Part shown: positions 11,789 through 21,305 of the stretch, one piece after another
How the letters are laid out: each line of letters begins with the position of its first letter
Position numbering within the stretch: position 1 is the stretch's first letter
Origin: Magnaporthiopsis rhizophila
Lineage: Eukaryota > Ascomycota > Sordariomycetes > Magnaporthales > Magnaporthaceae
Direction: 5' to 3'
Length of the DNA stretch: 64,000 bases
Assembly: GCA_003049465.1 (NCBI GenBank)
Contig: PYSS01000045.1
Location: 1 to 64,000, forward strand
Position numbers and translations under genes: made by a program
The notes under the pieces: generated by a model
What the model was told of the DNA's origin: nothing
Databases searched by the model: none
Seen by the model: the letters and a program-made list of their open reading frames with translations, nothing else

Positions 11789-13435
11789 ATGGATGCCATC
11801 TTCGAATCTGTAGCCGCTCTCGTTTCATACCGCTCGACCTCCTCCCCGAGCATTTACAGCGACGAAGGCGACGAGAGGGACACCATGAGAGACAACGATC
11901 CCATGACCAGCTGCACCTGTTCCGAGTGCGGGGCCGAGCCCCCGAACACGGCGGCTCCCGTGTCCAGTTCCAGGCCCGCTTCTCCCGAGCGAGAGCGCTT
12001 GCCGAGAGACGACCGCGCTGCCCGAGACAGTCGCACCGCCAAGGATGACCTTGCCTTGACGGATCGCGCATTCAGGGACGACCGCGCGGGTCGGCCCGCA
12101 CCGCCGCCGCGGGCAGGGTCCGACTCGTCAAGGACCTATGGCCAGCACATGACCACGGCCTCAACCACCACCACCACCTCGCGCCCGGCAGCCTCCAAGA
12201 GCGACAGGGACAAGATAGAGGAGCTGCGGGGCCTCAACGACAAGCTGATGAACATTATCCGGGACAAGGACGCATTGCTGCGGGAGAAGGACGCATACCT
12301 CCGCGAGCGCGATTCCGAGCTGCTCAAGTACAGCCAGGAATACTCAGTCATCCACGCGGCCTGGACGGTGGCTGAAGACAAGCTGGCCAAGCAGACGGAG
12401 CTCCTCACGACGCTCCAGCAGGAGGCGCTGGCGAACGTGGACTGGCACGAGCCGACGTTTGACGCGACCGTGGTCAGCGCCTTTGTCAAAGTCAACCGCA
12501 CCATCGACTCGCTGGTCCGCAAGAGCCGCAAGGGCGTCGTCACGCTCCTTCGGTTCGCCGAGGCCGAGGGCGCCGCCACCATGCCCTGGCGCGAGGGCGC
12601 CCTGCCCAACTATTGTGCCGACACGAGTGTGCCCGAGGTGGCGGAGCGCACGTCCGAGGTGCTGGCGCTGATGCTGCGGGCCATGGTGTGGAACGTGCTA
12701 GGGCAGAGGCTGTTCCACGCGCACAGGCCGTTTGCCGCTTTTGGCTCGTCAACCGCTGGGGATCTCGAGAGGTCCTACCAGCGCATGTTTGTGGACTACA
12801 GTGAGTCCCGTACCTGATTCCACTAAGCCCGGCCAGCTGACTGCTAACACACCTCGCTAGAGACCAACGAGACGGCAGCCAAGTGGCGGGCGCTGTCCGC
12901 CAGGTGTCTAGCCGACTTTGAGACCAAGGCCGACGCCAGGACGGAAGCCATGTCGGCGGCCGATCCTAAAACGACGGCAGCGGCGGCGGAGGGCAGCCGG
13001 CCCGGCAAGCAGCCGTACCGGGACCGCGTTGTGCAGGACCTCATGGCGGATTTCGCGGCGACGCTGCACGAGGACTTGGGTTGCCGTGACAAGCTCCCGG
13101 ACGAGATCCAGGAGGTGCTGCGCCCTGCCTTTGAGCCCGTGCTGCTGGCGGCCATAGAGATGGCCAGCCTGACGGCGCGCGAGCGGGCGCGCTACTCGCT
13201 CGCGTTCCCGGACCTGGCAAAGACGGGGTTCGACAAGATCGCCGATGACCCGCACCTGACCAACCGGCCGATCGACGTGGGCATGAACGCCAGCGGCGAC
13301 GAGGACGAGCTCGAGGGCCCGTTTGCCGTCGTGGCGTCGCCCATGCTGATCAAGTGGGGGACTGGGAGCGGTGAGCGGCTGGACGAGTCGACTGTGCTAT
13401 GCAAGGCCTTTGTCTGGCGGCCTCGGAGAGACTGA
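11789..13435 (+). CDS. Hypothetical coiled-coil protein
   Basis: Two exons (11789-12800 and 12861-13435; 60 bp intron with GTGAGT donor and CTCGCTAG acceptor) encode 528 residues. The N terminus (MDAIFESVAALVSYRS) is followed by an acidic, Asp/Arg-rich disordered region to about residue 135. A heptad-rich coiled coil follows at about residues 145-220 (repeated DKDALLREKDAYLRERD-like charge pattern). The C-terminal half, rich in Ala and Leu, is probably helical and globular. No catalytic motif, signal peptide or membrane span is visible. I do not recognise the family. Its divergent arrangement with the Hsp70-like gene might indicate shared control, but that is inference. Confidence 0.7.
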
Positions 13436-14532
13436 CTGTGTGTCCGATGGTGTCGAGTCCATGTTGGTCCATCAAAGGTGTTTCGAAATGATCATTCCAG
13501 TTTTATGTGTCAGTCCTTTGCTCCACCCCGCTTTCTCTCCCAGGACTGTTGACGGGCTGTGGCTCCAACCGGGTGCAACCTGGCGGTATGAGTTCCATTC
13601 ACCGCGGATACCTCCACGAGACTAGTGGGCTTCCATTTGATGGCTCGGTGAGGGGCGTTCGTGTGTGACCATTGGTAGGTGTAGGTATTCTATGGCTCTG
13701 CTAGGTGCTTCTCTTGCCCCCAAAACAAAGGCAGCCTGCAAGTGTTCGGGCGAGAGACGCCGCCACACCTGCACCTTCTCCACCCCCTCCTCACCATCTT
13801 TTACTGGCGCCTGACCGAAAGGGTAATCCACCCACCACCGGCCATCAACACCGGCGCTGTAAGCAGGGCCCTGACCTGCGGCCGGCCGTTGACACCGCTC
13901 TGCACGGGGGAACAGGCTCCCCAGTCTCTTGTGCTCCCATCAAACCTGCAAGCTATTGACATGCTACCGCCGCGTGAGGTGAGGCTCCTCGGTGACCTGC
14001 ACCTCGTGCGGCCCCGAGAGCATTGCCCGGGTTGATCGGGCTGCTGGCTTGTGTTCCGATTCCATTTCATCTAAAGAGCTCCGGGTGTGATTGGCATCCC
14101 AACCCGCCATGGTCATCACTTGATACTCCCCTTCACTCTAGTGCAACGGACAGGCCACATTCTTTGCTCGAACATCTGAGGTTATCGCCGCCACTAGACT
14201 GTCTTTGCCCCAAACCATCATGTAAATGAATGTGTCGCTCCTTGCTCCCCTCCTTCGAATAAACGAATGTCGCCCTTCTTTCTCTATCCATTGTTGTACT
14301 TGTATCTAGGACATTCCAAACGGAGGCATCCAACCAACACCTCGCTCAGTCAATTCCATGTTCTGCACCTCGAACCCTACAAAAAGGTCTCCTCCTCTTC
14401 TCTTCTCTCCAGTACGAGATCCAGAAAGGTCTTCTTTCTTTATCAAACCCAGAAGAACAACAACTCCAGTTACCAGATCCAAAACGAACCACCAACTACC
14501 CTCACCTCTGACGCCCATCCTAAAACAGCAAG
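13436..14532. other. Intergenic / 3' and 5' UTR, no gene seen
   Basis: About 1.1 kb. The last 200 bases before 14533 are pyrimidine-rich (runs of CTTCT and CCTC near 14390-14450), typical of a fungal promoter and leader. No other feature was recognised. Confidence 0.45.
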
Positions 14533-14760
14533 ATGTGCGTCCAGGTGGACAAAAAGTACACATGCACACACACGGGCTTCGACAGGGTCGACAGATGCGC
14601 CAACCTGGGCAGCGGCTGCCTTGGGCCCTCGGGTGATCACGCCGAGGAGAAGGTCGACGACATCTGTGCGGACTGCAAGAAGCGCGATAAGGAGAAGGCC
14701 AACGGGATCTGGCGGGAGGATCCCTGGGGCAAGGACGACCCCTACAAGAAGAAGGACTAG
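14533..14760 (+). CDS. Small Cys-containing hypothetical protein (75 aa)
   Basis: Intact ATG-to-stop frame of 75 residues beginning MCVQVDKKYTCTHTGFD. Cysteines lie at 2, 11, 22, 29, 45 and 48 with His at 13, giving C-x-H and C-x2-C pairs that could bind a metal ion. The C terminus is strongly charged (KKRDKEKAN, DPYKKKD). A CT-rich leader precedes the ATG, and the start context (AAGATGTG) is acceptable. Small proteins of this general layout are common but uncharacterised in Pezizomycotina. There is no signal peptide, so it is probably intracellular. A chance frame cannot be excluded, but the ordered Cys pattern and leader argue for a gene. Confidence 0.55.
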   Translation: MCVQVDKKYTCTHTGFDRVDRCANLGSGCLGPSGDHAEEKVDDICADCKKRDKEKANGIWREDPWGKDDPYKKKD

Positions 14761-16501
14761 CCGCGCCCATCACCGCGGGAGGGACGGGGTCTGGAAGCCC
14801 ACGGCTCTCCTAAGGATGTGGCTCTCAAGGGATGTGACCCAGACGATGGTGTCCCCCACGCAACGGTACGTTTTTCCTTTCCAACGCAGAATCACCACTC
14901 GGGGAGAAGTCGTATCGGCAACGGTAAACCAGGATACTGACATGCCAATGGGGCGGAAACAGGTGGCTCACATAAAAGTGTTTTGGTCGGGCCCGGGTGC
15001 ACCATCAACACCCGCCTAAGCTCTTTTTGCTAGACAAGGGGACTGGCGAACAGATTACGGGACGAGAAAACGGAATCCATAGAAAACGTAAGAAAAGAAC
15101 AAGCAAAATCTATTGAGACTAACCTATGCTCGTGTGGCCGCTTCTGCACTTTTCGTTTTGGCACCTTCCCGTCCTGCACTGAGAAGAAAAATGTCGTCGG
15201 GACGACGATCCGGCAGCCGTTGCTCCTTTTCCTCGCAAGAACGGCCACATTACTTGAGGCGCCTGCAAGTGACCAGAAACGGCAACCGCCGTCGTCAACA
15301 TCAGCCCATAGCGTCTGCAGAGCGAGGTTTCCGTCGGAGTTCTCCGTCCAGTTTTCTTTGCGGACTGGTTTGTTCAAACCTCCGTTTCCCCGTCACCGGT
15401 CACGGGGCAACGGCCGTCCCTTATCTTTCTATAGATTCAGTCATACCTAGTGACAAGGCAGGCGGAGGGCCTCGACCCTCGGAGACTTGCCCACGCATGC
15501 GCCATGGAACCGCCGAGAACGAAACGTCCATCCTGTCGGCGTCGAGTCCGCCCAGCCGCCCTCCATGGACCTGCCACCCACATGCACACGTGCAATGTTG
15601 CCTTGATTTGCTGTCCGAGAAAAACCCCGTCGTGGCACGCGTGGGGTGGTTCGCACGAGTTCTTCCACAAGACAGGTAATTGCTAGCCCAGCCATGTCGA
15701 ATCGACTGGCAGCACACAGACGCACTTACAGCAGGCATGTCGCCGCAAACGGTAGCGCTTTCGTAAATCTGACGGCATCTGTCTTGGCCGCAGGACAGGT
15801 GCATGCATGGTGCTTTAGCGGGGACACACACACACACACACACACAAAGCATTGCTGATGGAGGAAGAAAACAAACATCTGCCCGTGTCCTGCGCCTACG
15901 CTGGCGACTATGTCGTATCATTTTGATGGGATCAGGGAGCTCTGGACGCTTCTCTGGTTTTCCTGATGCCTTGCATTCGCGAGGCTGCTGGAAAACAGCA
16001 TGTCTCCGCAGAGAAGAAGTCACGAGGCCTTAACAAAGGCGGCAAATTCCGACAGAAGACTTGCTCGATGCGTAAAGAAGTAGTTAGCAATATCGCACAA
16101 TAATGCACGTCCCTCAGCATCTACACGCACGCCCCCGCAGCCTCCATATTAAGCAAGTGTCACGGATTCCGGCCGCCCAGCGAAATGCCAGACGCAGGAT
16201 GCCGGTCACCGCTCATGTCAATATCCCTTTCCCAAGGGGGTGGTTACCTGGGGTCCGGTCGTGTAACGAGAAAGAGATTTTTGACCGCTCTCCTGTGCCG
16301 GAAGGTTTTCCTTTGTTTGACGTATCAATCTCCAGGCTTCATGGCATGTCTCAGATTTTTCAAAGTGAGCCTTCTCAGCCAGTGTTCTCAGGGAAAAACG
16401 AAGACAAGGCTGCGATATCAAGTCGGTGCCACAGAAGCGCTCGCTTCTACTGCCGTTACCGCGAAAACTCTCCCGAGGTGATACCAAGCACTAGTACCAC
16501 A
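14761..16501. other. Intergenic with an AC microsatellite
   Basis: About 1.7 kb between the small Cys gene and the NACHT gene 3' end. Apart from the AC dinucleotide run near 15824-15846, nothing is recognised. The open frames are short and overlap each other on both strands. Confidence 0.5.
15824..15846. repeat. (AC)n microsatellite
   Basis: Uninterrupted AC dinucleotide run of 23 bases in intergenic DNA; likely length-variable between strains. Confidence 0.9.
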
Positions 16502-19500
16502 TCAGCGCGGCCGGTCCCGCCCAGTCTTGAACCAGGCGGACCAGCGGGGCGTGCTCCGGGCCTGGGAGTCCTCTGCAAACCGCACGTCCTGGGGTGCTTT
16601 CCGCTTCCGACGGTAGGTTCGAGCATACAACGCCAGCCTCGCAGTGAACTTGCGTGTAACCACCGGGACATTGGCGGACGCCGCATGTTGTGGCGGCTTT
16701 TCCAGGCCGGAACCTCGCCAGCTCGCGCAAGAACTTGTCGTGTCGTCGTCTGATCCGCGTATGCTTTCGGCTTCTTCTCCTCCGTCTTCTCTCTGGCTGT
16801 GCGGCGCTTTGGACGCAGAAGCGTTGGAAGCAGGCTGTGCTGAGGAGGAGGAAGCATCGGCTGGGGAAGGGATTGGCGGTAGAGATACCCAGGGAGACCC
16901 CAGATCGTCTGGGCGCCATCCCTGCTCTACCCCGGGCTCCGCTAGCAGCCCCTGCCTCCGCACGTCGTCTAGACCCCGCCACCTGGGCCCGTAACCACCC
17001 CTTTTGGCGTGTCCTTGTTGATAGCGGCTCGGACAAGATGCCCTGTCTGTGTCTGATACGCTCTCGCTCCCAGGCTTTGTTGCTGCTTCGTATTTCTGCT
17101 TTTTCGCAACGTCCTCGACCAGCAGTGACAGGAGGTGGTTGCTTGTTGACGACGAATCATCGAAGGACGTTGCATTGCCGCCAGCCCTTCTGTCCTGCTC
17201 CGGTTTCGGGCCACAATATTTCTCAAATAAGGCTAGGATCCTGCCGTTGCCTTGGCTCTCAGCCACGTCCCACGCCGAGCGGCCGTCATAGAGTCTATGA
17301 CAGTCTGCTCCGATATCCAGGAGCGCCGCGACGACCTTCTCGTGAGGGCCACCGGGATGGGGGCCGATGCACGAAAGGTTCACCGCCAGCTCGCTGTCAA
17401 TGGCTGCGATCAAGAGGGGCGTCGTATTGTCTATTCCACCCTCTTTTTGTTTCCCCTCCATCAGGTCAAAGTCAAACAAGCGTGCCTCCAGATACTGATG
17501 TATACCGCAGGCCGCCATGAGGTGCGCAAAGGAGGAGGGCCCGGTCGACCGGAAGAAGCGGCCGGCGGACCAGTGGCTATCGCTCAAGTGGTCATAATAC
17601 GACCCGGCGGTTCTATCCAGCTCGTCGAGCAAGAGTAGCACCTCGTCTCGCTTCGCCGCTGCTTGGCTCGATGGGGAGTCGAGCGACAGCTCGGCGTGCG
17701 TGATGCAGATCCAGATGGTGTGCATCCGGCTCATCTCGTAGTCCCAGGGCATCTTCAGCGAGAGCAGATGCGACTTCAACAGCGAGAGGTGCGGATCGAA
17801 CGGCTCCTTGTTCGCCGAGAGCAGCCACGGCCAGATGTCAGAGCTTTGGATGTAGTCCCTGACGGTCCTGTGAAGGTACTGCACCTCGGATGCGCGACTG
17901 AGCTCACCGCGGGCGCCGTGATGAAGGTCGAGAAGGTCCGGGTTGTCGTTCTCCCACTCGTCGAGGGCCTTGCCATCGGCTGACGAAACCTCCAGGAGCC
18001 CGCGGCATCGACTCATCAGCTTCCGCTTCATGCTTTTGCACAGCGCAGACGCCTCCCCAGGCGAAAATGGCTTGACGGGCGCCCGCATGGCCCGGCTGCC
18101 ATCTTCGAGATCGGCCAGCGCGATCTGCAAGAGCAGAGGTCTCGCCTTGCTGACCTCGACAATTTGAAAGATGCGAGATGCGTGATCGAGGTGCTTCTCG
18201 CGCAGGCTCTTGAGGATCTTTGCGTACAGCTCTTCGAGAGTCGGCGGGAGCTCTTGGAGCCGCTCGTGGAGGTCGTCGACGCTGTCCCCGTCCGTGAGCC
18301 CTTCGAGCAGGGACCGGACGACGAGCAGCACCCAGAGAAAGACGCCCTCTGCCTTTGTGGCAATGTCGTTGACGAGCCTCTGAGCTTGCGATGGCGCTCG
18401 CGTCTGGAACTCGAGGAACCCGCTGTTGGATCGGAACCTTGAGTCTATAAAGCGGGCAATGTCGGGGGCTGTTAGGTCCTGCACCCCTAGGCTCGGGCAC
18501 TGTCCGAAGGCGTCCTCGAAGTTGTTCCAGGGACGGCTAGCGAGGCAGCACTTAAGGTTGGCGGCCTGATCGGTAAGCTCCGCGATCAGCTCGATGAGCT
18601 CCGTCTGGTTGCCGGAGCACTCATCGAGGCCATCAATCATGAGGAAGAAGCGAATTTCGGGGTGGATCTCGGTAACTAGCGTCCCAAGAGCCTGCGACAT
18701 CTCCTCCCAGCTCCAGGGGTAGTCGTCATCTTCGAACAGCGTCGCCGCCTCCCACCTCTCGGGCAGGAGGCGCTGGGCGGTGCTGGGAGGTAGCTGCTTG
18801 AGACAATCGTGCAGGACCGTCCGCAGAAGACCGTCGACGGTCATCTGCATCTGGGATCCGCTGTTCCAGAAGTAGAAGGCAGCCTGTATGAGCCCGGCAT
18901 CGCCGCTCCAGGCCTGCAGCAGTTGTGTGGTCTGGGTCTGCTGTCGGATGTACTTCATGAGAGTCGACTTCCCAGAGCCGGGCTTCCCCGTAATCCAGTA
19001 GATGCTCTTGGACCGATCTCCCAGGAAAGCCTTGAAGCTAGACCACGGCCTGGAGCCTGGCATGGGGTCGGCAAAAACCCATTCGAATGTCCGTTCGTAC
19101 GCCTTTGAGATGCGCCGTTCGCGGTCCGCCATGTTTCTAAACGCCAGCTTGCGTAGAATCCGTTGCTGAATCACGACATCCGCCGGAGCCGATTCGCCCC
19201 CGTCGCTGGTGGTGCTGTTCAGATGTGTGCTGGGCTTCTGTAGCTCTCGCCCGCGTCCGTGGATCATCCGGATGACTTCCCGCCTCCATGTATCGCCGCC
19301 CACGAGCTGGCGAACGAACTGGTCTCCCACTGGTAGGGTGTTTCGCGTCCTCTCGTTCATTTCTTCGATGGACTCTCGCATCTGATGCTGGCCTTGGATC
19401 AAGAGCTCGGCCTGCCGCATCAGCGAGCTCAAGACCAAGGCCATCATCTGTTGTCTGTATCGATCAAGTCTCTCCTCGAGTGACTTCACCTTCCCCTCGT

Positions 19501-19849
19501 TCCAGGTCGCCTGAAGTGCATGCTGAAACGAGCGCCATGGAGTCTGGGACTTCTTGGCTACTAGGCCATCCAACACGCTCAAAAGCTCCTTTGCGATATC
19601 CTGACAGCCTGTGGCGATTATCTGCAGATCTTGGTCAACCTCGGCTGGCTGGCCATCTTGTCGTCGGATGCTCAGGGTCTTTTCGATTTCCTTGCAGTTG
19701 CTCGAGAGCGACTTCGTAACAGCTTCGAGCTCCTCCTGGTCGGTGGGTTTTCCGGTTACAGACTGATGAATTGCGATTCCCTTGGTAACAATCTTGGTGG
19801 TGAATTCGACAAATTGGACCACAGCCGTTGCCAAGGCCAGCCCTTCCAT
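16502..19849 (-). CDS. NACHT-domain STAND / NOD-like receptor protein
   Basis: One uninterrupted frame of 1115 residues from the ATG at 19849; the frame further upstream opens only with TTG. Residues 1-180 form a helical N-terminal region (MEGLALATAVVQFVEF start) of the kind found in fungal NACHT proteins. Walker A (GKPGSGKST, about 288) and Walker B (FFLMIDGLDECSG, about 403) define the NACHT NTPase. The LHRTVRDYIQ block (about 660) is typical of the region after NACHT in this family. Around residues 806-878, a TPLLIAAI and LLDIGADCH pattern suggests one or two degenerate ankyrin-like repeats rather than a long sensor array. The last 230 residues are low-complexity and charged. The related proteins HET-E and HET-D control incompatibility in Podospora. 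Here the NTPase looks intact; ligand and effector function are unknown. Confidence 0.88.
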   Translation of the reverse strand: MEGLALATAVVQFVEFTTKIVTKGIAIHQSVTGKPTDQEELEAVTKSLSSNCKEIEKTLSIRRQDGQPAEVDQDLQIIATGCQDIAKELLSVLDGLVAKKSQTPWRSFQHALQATWNEGKVKSLEERLDRYRQQMMALVLSSLMRQAELLIQGQHQMRESIEEMNERTRNTLPVGDQFVRQLVGGDTWRREVIRMIHGRGRELQKPSTHLNSTTSDGGESAPADVVIQQRILRKLAFRNMADRERRISKAYERTFEWVFADPMPGSRPWSSFKAFLGDRSKSIYWITGKPGSGKSTLMKYIRQQTQTTQLLQAWSGDAGLIQAAFYFWNSGSQMQMTVDGLLRTVLHDCLKQLPPSTAQRLLPERWEAATLFEDDDYPWSWEEMSQALGTLVTEIHPEIRFFLMIDGLDECSGNQTELIELIAELTDQAANLKCCLASRPWNNFEDAFGQCPSLGVQDLTAPDIARFIDSRFRSNSGFLEFQTRAPSQAQRLVNDIATKAEGVFLWVLLVVRSLLEGLTDGDSVDDLHERLQELPPTLEELYAKILKSLREKHLDHASRIFQIVEVSKARPLLLQIALADLEDGSRAMRAPVKPFSPGEASALCKSMKRKLMSRCRGLLEVSSADGKALDEWENDNPDLLDLHHGARGELSRASEVQYLHRTVRDYIQSSDIWPWLLSANKEPFDPHLSLLKSHLLSLKMPWDYEMSRMHTIWICITHAELSLDSPSSQAAAKRDEVLLLLDELDRTAGSYYDHLSDSHWSAGRFFRSTGPSSFAHLMAACGIHQYLEARLFDFDLMEGKQKEGGIDNTTPLLIAAIDSELAVNLSCIGPHPGGPHEKVVAALLDIGADCHRLYDGRSAWDVAESQGNGRILALFEKYCGPKPEQDRRAGGNATSFDDSSSTSNHLLSLLVEDVAKKQKYEAATKPGSESVSDTDRASCPSRYQQGHAKRGGYGPRWRGLDDVRRQGLLAEPGVEQGWRPDDLGSPWVSLPPIPSPADASSSSAQPASNASASKAPHSQREDGGEEAESIRGSDDDTTSSCASWRGSGLEKPPQHAASANVPVVTRKFTARLALYARTYRRKRKAPQDVRFAEDSQARSTPRWSAWFKTGRDRPR

Positions 19850-21305
19850 GATTGAGGCTACCAGCCCTACAGGTACTTCCGATTGCTGGTTAACAAAAGA
19901 AGTAAAGAGTCTCAAAGCTTTGAGCTTTAATAATCGTAGTGATCAGGAAGTGTGCGGCATTGCGAGTAAATGCGAGGCGCGTCGAGATTTGCAGGGAGTA
20001 CAAGTTACATGAATCTCGTCTGCGTCTCCCACACCCACAACCGGCACAGCCTCGATTGCAGCCCAGAGGACAGGACGCCGCCCTGTGATAGCTAAGGCTG
20101 TCTTCACTACTGCTGCAAGGTGGCTGATATGTGTGGAGCCCGCCGCGATAATCAGCAAGACAGGGCGATATCCGGCCAAAATCCCATGTGCAAAGTGGCA
20201 TGTGCAGCTGGAGATGGCGCCCGAGGAACCCACTAACGGCAATGCCGATTGGGGCCACGACTTCCAGTCAACCAACACAGCCATCCGCCAGCGGTAGGCG
20301 AGCATAGCCCCTCTAAGCATACATATTCCAGGCAGCACGGGACGCCCAGTACAAAAACGACGCCAGGATGTGGTGGAATTTCTGTCGTACCAGCGTCGCT
20401 CGAAAGCGTACATAACGCCCTTTGAGACATTCTGCGGGAGGCAGACAGCTTGGTGACCGAGGCGGAATAGCTGCGAACCTTGATGGACGCTTCTGGGGAG
20501 CAGGACTGGACCCGTGAGAATACCGCACTACATACAACGAAACAATGCACCATTTATTCTGCCTTTACCTGTCTCGACTTTATAGATGGTAGATGCTTTG
20601 CCAGTACGTGACGGGCATCGAAAGATGCGACGGGTTTTGCACGGAAGTGCTTGCTGATCAAAGAGTCAAAGCGGGAGGGAGCGTTGCTGGTGCACTGCAG
20701 CTCCAAGCCATTGCGTCATGGTCGACTCGTGCGTAAGCAGAGAGCAGCGCACGGGCCAGGACGTCGATTCGATGGGAGATGATGCGTGCTCTTATGAGGA
20801 CGTAGCAGACGTTGAGGTGCAACGTGGGAAATAAAATAGACCGGCTTTGCAACACCACGAGTGGACGCTCGCAGGCAGGCGATCGGGTGCCCACACTGCA
20901 CCTCCCTCCCCATCGCCCAGAGACGCCGAGCCAGAAGCGCGCGTCTTGGAACAAGGTTGGCAGAGCACCAGCAACGTCCAAAGTCGACCCGAGGCTGTTG
21001 TTGCCGTCAGCTGGCGCGCGCACCGAGTCTTGCACGGCACACGGCAAGATTAGGTTTTCTGATGCCCCGGATTGAATTCATGTCATCCTGGGCGTCCTGC
21101 CGACCGGTTCGTCCGCAAATAGCTCTGGTAGGGCGTGGTCGCCTGTGCGTCGTTCTTGTCGGTCGGTCAAATTACGGGCGGGCCAGCCGAGAACCAGAAG
21201 TGGAATCCACCAACACCAAACGCCTAGAATATTAGCGCCGTCGCCGCATCGCGCCTGCGAAACTACCCGAGACCAACCACCATCCATTGCCCACGAACCC
21301 AAGCG
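19850..21305. other. Intergenic, no gene seen
   Basis: About 1.45 kb between two divergent starts (NACHT gene minus, CNNM gene plus). Short frames occur on both strands, none with a motif. It must contain both promoters. Confidence 0.5.
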
